Below, in pieces: positions 41,645 through 50,400 of a stretch of DNA of 64,000 bases (position 1 is its first letter; each line of letters begins with the position of its first letter). The DNA comes from Lysobacter sp. Root916 (GTDB lineage Bacteria; Pseudomonadota; Gammaproteobacteria; Xanthomonadales; Xanthomonadaceae), in NCBI RefSeq assembly GCF_001429785.1, contig NZ_LMJF01000013.1, forward strand, positions 252,327 to 316,326. The letters run 5' to 3'. Both the position numbers and the translations under genes were made by a program. Below the pieces are notes generated by a model. The model worked only from the letters and a program-made list of their open reading frames with translations, did not search any database and was not told the DNA's origin.

Positions 41645-43744
41645 TCACATCAACGGCATCGAGCCGTTGAGGCCGCCGGTCAGCGATTCGATCGTCTCGC
41701 GCGCGAACGCGGGCATCTCGATCGGTTTGCTGGTGATGACCGGCGATTCGGCCGACTGCGAGTAGTGCTCGACGCTGTCGTCCTGCACGCCGCCGACGGC
41801 CAGCCATTGCTCGCAGGCCTGCAGCAGATCCCAGTCGTTCGGATCCACGGTCGGCTGGTCGCTGCCGCGCAGTTGCGGATTGGTCAGCGCGGCCAGCGAG
41901 ATCACCTCGCCGTACCGGCCGCTCAGACGCTGGTGGTTGTTGGCGATCCAGCGGATGATCACCGCGCCGGCGCGGGCCTGGGTGCGATAGCGATGGGTGT
42001 TGCGGGTGCCGCCCAGATAGTTGGCGTTGACCTGGTCGATCACCTGCCACATGTCGCGCGCGCCGAATGCGCCGCGGATCTCCGGATCGCTGAGCTGATC
42101 GCGGAACTCCAGGATCATCTGCTGCAGCTCGGTCGCGGCGAAGTAGGCGATGCCGTAGCCGTTGAGCGACAGATTGGCGCCCAGGTCGTAGCCGGCCTTG
42201 CGCACCTGTTCCTGCGAGACCGCCACCGGGATGTTGCTGCGCAGGAGCCGGTCGACGCTGACCTGGCGGCCGAACGAGGACACCGCCGAGACGAAGCGCA
42301 GCCACAGCTCGTTGAAATCGCGATTGGGCTGGTTGGCGTTGGGATCGCCGCCCGGGGCGCCGAACACGCGCATGTACAGGTCGCGGCGTTCGCCTTCGGT
42401 GATGCGCTCGCCGGATTTCTTGTAGTAGTTGAACAGATAGTCGCCGGCCTTGCCGCGGCCCAACGGCAGCAGCCCGGCGCGGAACAGCTCGACAATGCGT
42501 TCGACCACCTGCGGCAGGCGCATTTCTTCCAGCATGTAAGCGAAGTAGATCGCCTGCACCGCATGCAGGTTCTCGCGGATGATCTCGACGTCGGTGGCCG
42601 CTTCCAGGTCCGGCAGCATGATTTCCATCGCCGACGGAGGCGCGCCGGAGACCACGCCGGTCTGCATGTCGTAGACGTTTTGGATGCGGCTGGCGAGCCA
42701 GGCATCGTTGGCGCTGACGCCGTCGGTGGCCAGGCGGCGCACGACCGCGGCGACGTTGCGGCCGCTGAGCGCGCAGACGGTGTCGCTGGCGGCGGGCACG
42801 AAGGCGTCGCCGGTGTCGCGCATGTCCTCGGCGACCGCGGCATCGCTGGCCTCCTCCTGCGCCTCCTCGGCGGCGGCGCGCGCGGCGGTCGCGGCGTCGG
42901 CGGCGCGGCGCGCTTGCGCGGTCGCGGCTTCGGCGGCCTTGTTGGCGCTGGCGACGGCGCGGCGCGCGGCGGCCAGTTCGGCTTTGCTCGGCTTCTCGTC
43001 GGCCAGGGCCTCGAGTTCGGCCTGCTTGTCCTTGGCGGTCTTGGCGGCGGCGCGCGCGCTCTCGCGCGCGCTCGCGGCGGCCTGGTCGGCCTCGCGCGAG
43101 CGCGCCAGCGCGGCCTGGGCCGCGGCGACCGCGTTGCGCTTGGCGGCGGAGCCGTCGAGGGCGTCGTAGCGGGTGCGCGGATCCTCGTTGGGATCGATGC
43201 AACCGACAATGGACGGATCGATCAGACCCGAATCGATCTGCGACTTCAGCACCACCGAATAGCGCTGGCCGAGCTGAGCGTAGGCCGCGTCGAACAACTC
43301 GCGGTTCTTGCGGTACTCGCCCTGCGCGGTGCTGATGCGCTGCACGAAGTCCGGGCGCCCGGCATCGGTATAGCCGTCGACCTGGAGCAGGCCGCAGATC
43401 GAGGCGATCTCGCGCTCGTACTTGTCCAAGGGCTCGATCAGGCTGCCGGTCATGCGCTGCGAGCCGAGCAGGCCGTACTTGTGCACGAACTGCTTCTTGC
43501 GCTCCAACTCCTCCCAGGCTTCCTGCTGGTGAGTCGCGGCGACCAGGCGGTAGAACGGGTCGATGACCACGTCACTGCCCAGCTGCTTCTTGATCCGCAT
43601 CAGCTCGTCGAGCTGGCGGCTGCTCAATCCGCCGCTGGTGTCGGCGGTTTTCTGGATGGTCTCCAGAACTTGCTGGCGGGCACGCAGCTCCTGGCGCTTC
43701 TTCAGCTCGCGCTCGCCCAGGTCAACCAGCAGGATACGTTTCAT
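41645..43744 (-). CDS. SARP-operon protein, 699 aa, with central coiled coil
   Basis: The N-terminus (MKRILLVDLGERELKKRQELRARQQVLETIQK) is strongly charged and helical. Residues about 215-300 form a long Ala/Glu/Lys/Arg coiled coil (AAQAALARSREADQAAASAR, AAARRAVASANKAAEAA). The C-terminal 280 residues (VVERIVELFRAGLLPLGRGKAGDYLFNYYKKSGERITEGERRDLYMRV to QACEQWLAVGG) are homologous to the 296-aa operon protein. Its ATG overlaps the stop of the 42-aa gene. It may bridge subunits; no enzyme motif is seen. Confidence 0.75.
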   Translation of the reverse strand: MKRILLVDLGERELKKRQELRARQQVLETIQKTADTSGGLSSRQLDELMRIKKQLGSDVVIDPFYRLVAATHQQEAWEELERKKQFVHKYGLLGSQRMTGSLIEPLDKYEREIASICGLLQVDGYTDAGRPDFVQRISTAQGEYRKNRELFDAAYAQLGQRYSVVLKSQIDSGLIDPSIVGCIDPNEDPRTRYDALDGSAAKRNAVAAAQAALARSREADQAAASARESARAAAKTAKDKQAELEALADEKPSKAELAAARRAVASANKAAEAATAQARRAADAATAARAAAEEAQEEASDAAVAEDMRDTGDAFVPAASDTVCALSGRNVAAVVRRLATDGVSANDAWLASRIQNVYDMQTGVVSGAPPSAMEIMLPDLEAATDVEIIRENLHAVQAIYFAYMLEEMRLPQVVERIVELFRAGLLPLGRGKAGDYLFNYYKKSGERITEGERRDLYMRVFGAPGGDPNANQPNRDFNELWLRFVSAVSSFGRQVSVDRLLRSNIPVAVSQEQVRKAGYDLGANLSLNGYGIAYFAATELQQMILEFRDQLSDPEIRGAFGARDMWQVIDQVNANYLGGTRNTHRYRTQARAGAVIIRWIANNHQRLSGRYGEVISLAALTNPQLRGSDQPTVDPNDWDLLQACEQWLAVGGVQDDSVEHYSQSAESPVITSKPIEMPAFARETIESLTGGLNGSMPLM

Positions 43745-43869
43745 GACGGTTCTCTCGCGTTGGTAACGGATTGGGTGGAGCACGATTGGGTGGAGCGCAC
43801 GGCGTTACGCTGGTCTGCCGCGGCGCCCGCGTGCTTGCGGGACTTGCTGTTGTGTCGTTTGCTCGCCAT
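43741..43869 (-). CDS. 42-aa basic peptide in the SARP operon
   Basis: The peptide MASKRHNSKSRKHAGAAADQRNAV... is Lys/Arg/Ser-rich. A gaggagag box lies 5 bp before its ATG and its TGA overlaps the start of the 699-aa gene (ATGA), so it is translationally coupled. Too short for domain assignment. It may only serve to couple translation. Confidence 0.5.
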   Translation of the reverse strand: MASKRHNSKSRKHAGAAADQRNAVRSTQSCSTQSVTNAREPS

Positions 43870-43936
43870 GGGGCTCTCCTCGGCAGCGTTGCGTGGTGCG
43901 GGTCGTGACGGTGCGTGGTGTTGCGGGGTAAAGGGT

Positions 43937-45364
43937 TCAAGCCGCGGCCAGCGCGGGTGGTATATCGACCGGTTCGTCGCCTTCGTCGCGGATCGCGCGG
44001 TCGATGCGCGCGTCCAGCGCCTGCAGCGCGGCCATCGCATCGACCACGCCGTGGCCGCAGCCTTCGATGCCGGCGCTGGCGAACGGGCGCGCGCTCTCGA
44101 TCAGGACCTCGCGCGCCTCGACGCTGTCCAGCGGCCAGGCGCGGCGCTGCGAACGCGAGGCCAGCAAGCCGCAGATCGCGGCCACGAAGGGCGAGGCGAA
44201 GCTGGTGCCGCTGGCGGTCTGGTATCCCGCCAGGCCGCAGGTGAGGATGTCGCGGCCGGGCGCGCAGATCGCCACGTGCTCGCCGCGCGTGCTGAAGCTG
44301 GCCGGGCGGCGCTGGCTGTCGATCGCGCCGACCGCGATCACGCCCTCGTGCGCGGCCGGGTAATACTTCTCGGTGAGTCCGGAATTGCCGCTGGCCGCGA
44401 CCAGGATCACGCCACGCGCGAGGGCGTAACGCACGATCTCCTCGTGCGGCTTGGGCGCATCCGCGCCCAGCGCCGATTCGGGGGTGCCGAAGCTCATGTT
44501 GATCACCTTCACGCCCAGATCGATCAGCCGCTTCATGCCGGCGTCGATGTTGTCCAGCGCGCCGACGCCGAAACGGCGATCGTCCGCGCCCACCGCCGCG
44601 CCCAGCACCCGCACCGGGGTCAAGCCGCAGGCGCCGGCGCCACCGGGCGGAATGTCGCGGCCGCGCGCGACCAGGATTCCGGCGCAGCCGGTGCCATGGC
44701 CGACTTCGTCCTGCGGACGCTCGCCGCGATGGCGGTAGTCCCCCACCAGGGTCAGGCCGCCGACCGTGGCCGGGTCCAGGTCGACGCTGTCGAAGCCGGC
44801 GCGCAGCCGCGTCGACAGCTCTTCGTGCTCAACCGCGACGCCGGTGTCGGCCAGGCCGATCACGGTGGCCGGATCGCCGGGCTCGTAGGCCAGCGCCTGC
44901 GGCAGGCGGATCAGTTCGCGCGCCCAGGCGCGCTGGCTCTCGTGCGCGCCGCCGGACGCCGGCGTCGCGAACGGCGCGCTGCACAAGTGGTCGGCACCCA
45001 CGCGCTCGACCATCGGCAGTTCCGCCAGCGCCTGCAGCAGCTTGTAGGCGCCGCTGGGATCGCGCAGTTCGATGCGCAGCACGCGGGCCACGCCGCTGAG
45101 CTGCTCGACGTCGTCGAAGCGGCGCGCGCCGGTCACCGCGCGCGCGCTGCGCGGGGTGCGCGCGCTGTGCAGGCGCGCGGCCCGGAACGCGCCGGCGTGA
45201 TGGCGCAACAGGCGATCGATCACGCCGCCGTCGATGTGTTCGGCGATCGGCGTGCCGTACTGGGTACAGGCGCGCAAGCCGGGCAGGTGCTCGGGCACTT
45301 CGCCCAGGCGCAGGGTGACCAGCAGGCGACCGGGCACGCGCGGCGCGGCGACGGCGACGTTCAT
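43937..45364 (-). CDS. subtilisin-like serine protease (S8)
   Basis: This 475-residue protease has catalytic Asp173 in GLADTGVAVEH, His223 in VGHGTGCAGI, oxyanion Asn327 in AASGNSG and Ser388 in ASGTSFASP. The first 150 residues look like an inhibitor-type pro-region or docking domain and contain no signal peptide, which is unusual for S8 proteases of Lysobacter. Its start overlaps the preceding stop by 4 bp. It probably matures or activates other products of the operon; that role is inferred from position. Confidence 0.9.
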   Translation of the reverse strand: MNVAVAAPRVPGRLLVTLRLGEVPEHLPGLRACTQYGTPIAEHIDGGVIDRLLRHHAGAFRAARLHSARTPRSARAVTGARRFDDVEQLSGVARVLRIELRDPSGAYKLLQALAELPMVERVGADHLCSAPFATPASGGAHESQRAWARELIRLPQALAYEPGDPATVIGLADTGVAVEHEELSTRLRAGFDSVDLDPATVGGLTLVGDYRHRGERPQDEVGHGTGCAGILVARGRDIPPGGAGACGLTPVRVLGAAVGADDRRFGVGALDNIDAGMKRLIDLGVKVINMSFGTPESALGADAPKPHEEIVRYALARGVILVAASGNSGLTEKYYPAAHEGVIAVGAIDSQRRPASFSTRGEHVAICAPGRDILTCGLAGYQTASGTSFASPFVAAICGLLASRSQRRAWPLDSVEAREVLIESARPFASAGIEGCGHGVVDAMAALQALDARIDRAIRDEGDEPVDIPPALAAA

Positions 45365-46158
45365 GGCCGGCCTCCGTGGGCGTCGTCGCTCCAGCGGCCG
45401 AGATGGCCCTCGCTGAGGCGCACGTGCGCGACTTCGCCGCCGCCGAAATCCAGCTCGGCGTCGCAGCCCAGCTGGCTGGCCAACGGCGCCAGCACTAGCC
45501 GGCCCTCTTCGCTTTCGATCACCGGCACCGCTTCGCCGGCGGCGCGCACCAGCGGCAGGCGCCCGGCGCGCAGGGCCGGCGCGCTCACGTGCACGCGCTG
45601 GGAGGCGCGCGCGTCGCGCTCGTCGCCGCGCTCGACCCGGGTCACGCGCGGCGCGGCCGCGTTCATCAGGGCCTGCTGTAGGCGGTTGACCGGCATCCGC
45701 GACAGGCGCGCGATCACGTCGGTGCCGGCGCTTTGCTTGAGTTCGTTGAGCTGGGTGATGGTGCGCACGCCGATGCGCTCGAGCCGGCGCTGGTCGTCTT
45801 CGCTGATCGAATCGCCCAGCGCCTCGCGCAGGTTGAACTTCGGATCCTCGGCTTTGAAGTCGACCGCGTTCTCCTCGATCATCGGCTTGGTGATCGTGGT
45901 CAGCGCCAGTTTGATCGTGCTGGCCTCGGACTCGCCGGGGCCGGCCGGGCGCAGATAGACGTCGTCGTCGATCATCTGCACGAACGCGCGCAGGTCCATC
46001 GACACTTCCTTGACCGCGAAGGTCAGCGGCAGCTTGCCGACCCGGGCCTTGATCGCCATCGCCGCCTGGGCCTTGTCCAACTGCTCGGTCAGGGCCTGGA
46101 TGAACAGGTCGAAGGGCACGCCGCTGTCGCGCAACAGGGCCGGCATCTGCGCGCTCAT
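45361..46158 (-). CDS. SARP-operon protein with strand-rich N-terminus and HhH-like segment
   Basis: The 265-residue protein has an N-terminal part (FIQALTEQLDKAQAAMAIKARVGKLPLTFAVKEVSMDLRAFV ... STIKLALTTITKP) resembling, in pattern, the small trypsin-co-occurring (Trypco2-like) domains found beside trypsin-type proteases. A helical segment follows (DQRRLERIGVRTITQLNELKQSAGTDVIARLSRMPVNRLQQALMNAA), which looks helix-hairpin-helix-like. The start overlaps the 83-aa gene by 4 bp. The Trypco assignment is tentative. Confidence 0.65.
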   Translation of the reverse strand: MSAQMPALLRDSGVPFDLFIQALTEQLDKAQAAMAIKARVGKLPLTFAVKEVSMDLRAFVQMIDDDVYLRPAGPGESEASTIKLALTTITKPMIEENAVDFKAEDPKFNLREALGDSISEDDQRRLERIGVRTITQLNELKQSAGTDVIARLSRMPVNRLQQALMNAAAPRVTRVERGDERDARASQRVHVSAPALRAGRLPLVRAAGEAVPVIESEEGRLVLAPLASQLGCDAELDFGGGEVAHVRLSEGHLGRWSDDAHGGRP

Positions 46159-46406
46159 GGCTCGCCCCCGCCGCAGCTCCAGCTGACGGTCAGACGCGAA
46201 GGCATCGCGTTCCAGGTATTGACCTCGCGGCTGCGCGGCAGGTCGGCCAGCAGCACGCAGCCGCCGTCGCGCAGGATCGGGCGCAGTTCCAGCGGCAGCG
46301 TCATCTCGACGTTCGCCAGTTGCACCTGCACCGGCAGGCCGCGCGCCTCGGTAGCGATCAGGCCGTCATGCAGTTCGTCCAGCAGCTGCGAGAGTTCGCG
46401 CAACAT
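46155..46406 (-). CDS. small strand-rich SARP-operon protein
   Basis: The 83-residue protein (MLRELSQLLDELHDGLIATEARGLPVQVQLANVEMTLPLELRPIL...) shows the same helix-then-strands pattern as the start of the next protein, and may be a stand-alone version of that domain. Its ATG overlaps the TGA of paralogue D by one base. No signal peptide. Confidence 0.65.
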   Translation of the reverse strand: MLRELSQLLDELHDGLIATEARGLPVQVQLANVEMTLPLELRPILRDGGCVLLADLPRSREVNTWNAMPSRLTVSWSCGGGEP

Positions 46407-47398
46407 CACGCGCCTCCTTCCGGCGTCGGCGCGGGCGCGGCGACGGCGGGCGCCGCGGCGGCGGGCGCGGCCGCGCGCATCGCCGGCGAGTGGCGCTGCA
46501 CCAAGGCGATCTTGGCCGCATCGGCCAATCGCTCCAGCGGCAGGGTCTCGCTGACGAAGTTGAGCTTGACCTCGCCGAACAGGTCGGCGCGGACGTTGGA
46601 CTCGTTTTGGGCGTTGACCGCGACCGTCGACACCATGGTCGAGCTCTGGCCGCTGTAGCTGAGCGCGCCGCGCTCGCCCCAGTTGTTGACCGACTGCGGA
46701 TCGGCGCCGACCGCGTAACCGACCTTGGCCGAGTCCTGGGCGGCGGCGCGGAACATCACCTTGCTGGTGATGCTGCCGTCGCGTACCACCACCCGGTTCA
46801 TGCCCAGCATGACCATGGTCGCGAGCAGTTGCTGGCGTTCGCCGCCGACCTTGAGCCGGACCTGCGGCAGCACGCGCTGCTCCAGCACCTCGGTGCTCAA
46901 CTCCTCGCCGTCGATGCCGTACTCGCCCAGCCACGCCGGCATCAGGCCTTCGGCGCGCGGCACCAGCTGGGCCTCGGTGCGCTCGCCGCCGTCGGGCAGC
47001 AGCAGCTGCACTTCGCCGGGGTAACGGGTGGCCAGCCAGTCGCGCGCCTGGTTGGGGCTGACGTTCTCTTCGGTGAACTGGTCCAGGGTCTTGGCCACCG
47101 CCGCGACCAGGCCGGAGTAGCTCTCCATCTGCCGGATCGAGGCGTCGACGATGGCGTCGAAGGTGCCGTGCACGAGTTGGGCGACGAAACCAGGGAAGTC
47201 GATCTCGTTGACCATCGCACCGGCGCGGCGGGCGATGGTCTCGGTGGCCTGCGGCTTGGGCGCGGTTGCCGGCGCCGGCGCCGGAGCGCCCGTGGCGGGC
47301 GCGTCGGCAGCGGGCGCGTTGGCAAGCCCGCGCGCGGGCGCGGGCGCCCCGTTCCTCGGGGGGAAGATCCTGCCGCGGGTGCCGTTGTGCTCGGACAC
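46406..47398 (-). CDS. paralogue D of the SARP-operon protein family (short form)
   Basis: The 330-residue protein lacks the N-terminal helical part of the other copies and begins with an Ala/Pro-rich stretch, but keeps IDFPGFVAQLVHGTFDAIVDASIRQMESYSGLVAAV, ARDWLATRYPGEVQ, ERQQLLATMVMLGMNRVVVRDGSITSKVMFRAAAQ and EVKLNFVSETLPLERLADAAKIALVQ. It follows the 1697-aa gene by 10 bp. Confidence 0.8.
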   Translation of the reverse strand: MSEHNGTRGRIFPPRNGAPAPARGLANAPAADAPATGAPAPAPATAPKPQATETIARRAGAMVNEIDFPGFVAQLVHGTFDAIVDASIRQMESYSGLVAAVAKTLDQFTEENVSPNQARDWLATRYPGEVQLLLPDGGERTEAQLVPRAEGLMPAWLGEYGIDGEELSTEVLEQRVLPQVRLKVGGERQQLLATMVMLGMNRVVVRDGSITSKVMFRAAAQDSAKVGYAVGADPQSVNNWGERGALSYSGQSSTMVSTVAVNAQNESNVRADLFGEVKLNFVSETLPLERLADAAKIALVQRHSPAMRAAAPAAAAPAVAAPAPTPEGGA

Positions 47399-47408
47399 GA
47401 TGCGATCC

Positions 47409-50400
47409 TCAGGCCGTCGTCACCCAACGGTTCTCGCGCTCGTAGCGGCCGTCGCCGAGCAGGCGCAGCTCGATGCGCGCCGCCGGACTGCCCTGTGCGA
47501 GTCCGCTGAACCGGTAGTCGATGCTCAACTTCAAGGCCGCGACGCCGCCGACATCGGGAGCGTCCTCGATGCGCGCGCTCGCCTCCACGCCGTAGGCCAG
47601 GTTGGCCGGCAGGCCCGCGATCACGCGCACCTCGCCCACCGAACCCTGCGAGGCACGGAAATCGACCGTGATCGGCAAGGGAGAGGACTGACCTTCGATG
47701 GCCGGCCATTCGCCCAGCTCGATGCGCACGTCGGCGGCGGCGGTCGAACTCACGCTGGGCGACAGCACCGCGGGCGACTTCAGGCCCTCGAGCTGGTCCA
47801 GGGCCCAGCGGCAGGCGCCGGCACTGCCGCGCAGCACGCTCATGCGCGTGCCGGCGACGCGGCTGGGTTCGATCGGTTCGCGGGTTTCGCCCGAGGCGCT
47901 GGCGTCGCTGCCGACGTCGAAGGCGCGCACCGCGGACGGCGGACGCGCGAGGCGCAGGCCGCCGCCGCTGCCCAGCGATTGCGCGCTGGGACGCGGCGCT
48001 TCCGGCGGCAGATACAGCACCCGCCAGTTGCCGTAATCGGGCTCGGCCATGTTGCCGAAGTCGGCGGCGAAGTCGGCGAACGGCAGCCAGTCTTCGTAGC
48101 CGTGGTTGGCCGGATGGAAATCGACGGCATCGGAATCGAAAGCGACGCGGGTGTCCCAGGGATTGAGCACCTTGACCTGCACCGAGGCCGGATCCTCCAG
48201 GTTGCCCTTGATGCCGGCGATCACCACCGCGTGCGGCGCGCCGACGATCACCACCCACAAGGCGCCGCGCTCGCGCAGCCACTGCGCCCATTGCGTGGGC
48301 GTGTGATACAGGCTGGTGTTGGACGGCTGCGGAATCACGCTGAAGCCGTAGCGGTCGCGCACGGCGTTGAGCAGGTCCCAGCCGTAGGAGCTGGCCAGGG
48401 AACCGCCGACCTGGTTGGCCAGGGTCTCGGGCGAGTAGGACTGGTTGTGCCGCCACGACAGCAGCATCGCCATCGACGCGGCCCAACAGGCGTCCTTGTT
48501 CGGCTGCGGCACCAGCGTCACCGGATAGTCGCTGCCGCTTTCGGACAGCGCGCGCACCGGACGTCCCGCGCCCAGCGCGAACGTGGTCGCGCGGCCTTCG
48601 ATCCAGTCGATCTTGGTCGGGGTGATGAAGCAGCCGCGGTTGAGGCCCTGCGCGGCCGGCTGGCCGGTCACGTGGACCGCGCAGACCTGGGCCTTGAGCT
48701 GGCCGCTGCTGCGGTCGAGGTGATAGACCGGCGAACCGCTGGCGCCGTGCAGGGTCAGGATCGGGTACTCGATGACCTCGCCGTTGCTCTGCGAGGCCGC
48801 GTAGCCGCCGTGCAGGTGTTGCTTGTCGCCGTCGATCGCGGCGGTGAGTTCGGGCACCGCGTCGGAGGCGCCGGAGTAGCCGCAGACCACGATCGGCAGG
48901 CGGTCGGACGGGGTGGCGTTGAGGAACTCGAAGTACTGCCCGTTCGGCGCCGCGATCGGCACGTTGTCGATCACCGCCAGGTCGTTCTCCCAATTGCCGC
49001 TGCCGCTGTAGCGCGGCGCGATCCGCCACGACGAGCTGGGCAGCGTGCACTGGCCGAACGGCTTGACGCCGGCGCCGTTCTGGCCCGGCACCACGGTCAC
49101 GTTGACTTTGTTATGCAGATTGTGGGCGCAGGTCAGGATGCGGTTGGGCCCGATGTAGAAGCCGGTGCCGCCCCAGCCGTTGCCGGCGCTGTCGGTCATC
49201 AGCAACTGGCAGATCGCCGAATGTGGAAACGCGCGGGTGTCCTCGACGCCGACGAACCATTCCTCGCGCGCCAGGCTGAAGGCGTCGTCCTGGCAGGTCA
49301 GCGCGCTCATCGGGTTGGAGGGGTCGTAGAACGGCGTGATGATTTCCTGCGCGGTCGCGTAGGGGCGCCCGGGCAGCGCCAGCGCGTTCGCACGCCCGCG
49401 TCCGCGCAGGCCTTGCGAGGTCGCCGGTGCGGTGGCCGGCGCGGCCGCGGCGCGCACGCAGTCCATGTAGTGATCCCAGTTCCACAGCCGGCTCGGGCAG
49501 TCGTGGTTGTCGCGCGGCGAGGCTTCCTGGTGACCGACGATGTGTTCGCGGTCGATCGGCAGGTTGTACTGCGCGCACAGCCAGGCGACCAGCGCCGCCG
49601 AAGCCTGGTATTGCGCCTCGGTCGGGTCCAGGCCGCGCTTGTTGGCGACGTGCTCGATGCCGATGCCGTGGGTGTTGGCGCTGCTGGCATGCCAGGCCAC
49701 GTCGTTGTTGCGCACCATCTGCACGACCTCGCCGTCGCGGCCGATCACGTAGTGGGCGCTGACGGTGATGTGCTCGTTGCGCGAGTTGCGCTGGTCCGGA
49801 TTCTGGAACCAGCCGATGGTGCCGGTGATGCGCGAGCCGCCGTCGGTGATGTGGATCACGATGCGGTCGACCGTGCGCGGGGTGCGCATGGCGCGGTAGT
49901 TGCCCGAGTAGGCCGGCGCGAAGCGGCTGGCGCCCGGATACTCGGCGGTGGGCGCGTCGAACGCGCGCGCGTGCCGATACGACTGCTCGGCCGCGACGGT
50001 CTCGTCCGGGATCGCCTCGGAGATGCCCTTGTTGTCCTGTTCTTCGTCCTCGAGCGCGAAGGCGCGTGTGTTCGTGCGGCCGTTCGCACGCGGGCTGGCC
50101 GGCATGCCAAGCGCGAACGTCGTGGCGCGGCCCTCGATCCAGTCGATCTTGCTGGGGGTGATGAAGCAGCCGCGGTTGAGGCCCTGTGCGGCCGGCTCGC
50201 CGCTGACGTGGACCGCGCAGATCAGGGCCTTGAGCCCGCCGCGGTCGGCCAGGGTGTAGACCGGCGAACCGCTGGCGCCCATCAGCGACAGGATCGGGTA
50301 GTCGAGGGTTTCGGGATTGGGCTGTTCGCGCACGTAACCGCCGTGCAGGTGTTGCTTGTCGCCGTCGATGATCGCGTCCAGCTCCGGTACCGCGCGCGAG

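Noticed and set aside
41603-45958. 1451-codon open frame on the plus strand opposite the SARP operon
   Set aside because: It is antisense to genes with clear domains (S8 protease and others), has a low-complexity Ala/Gly/Arg composition and no ribosome-binding site; it arises from GC-rich third positions.
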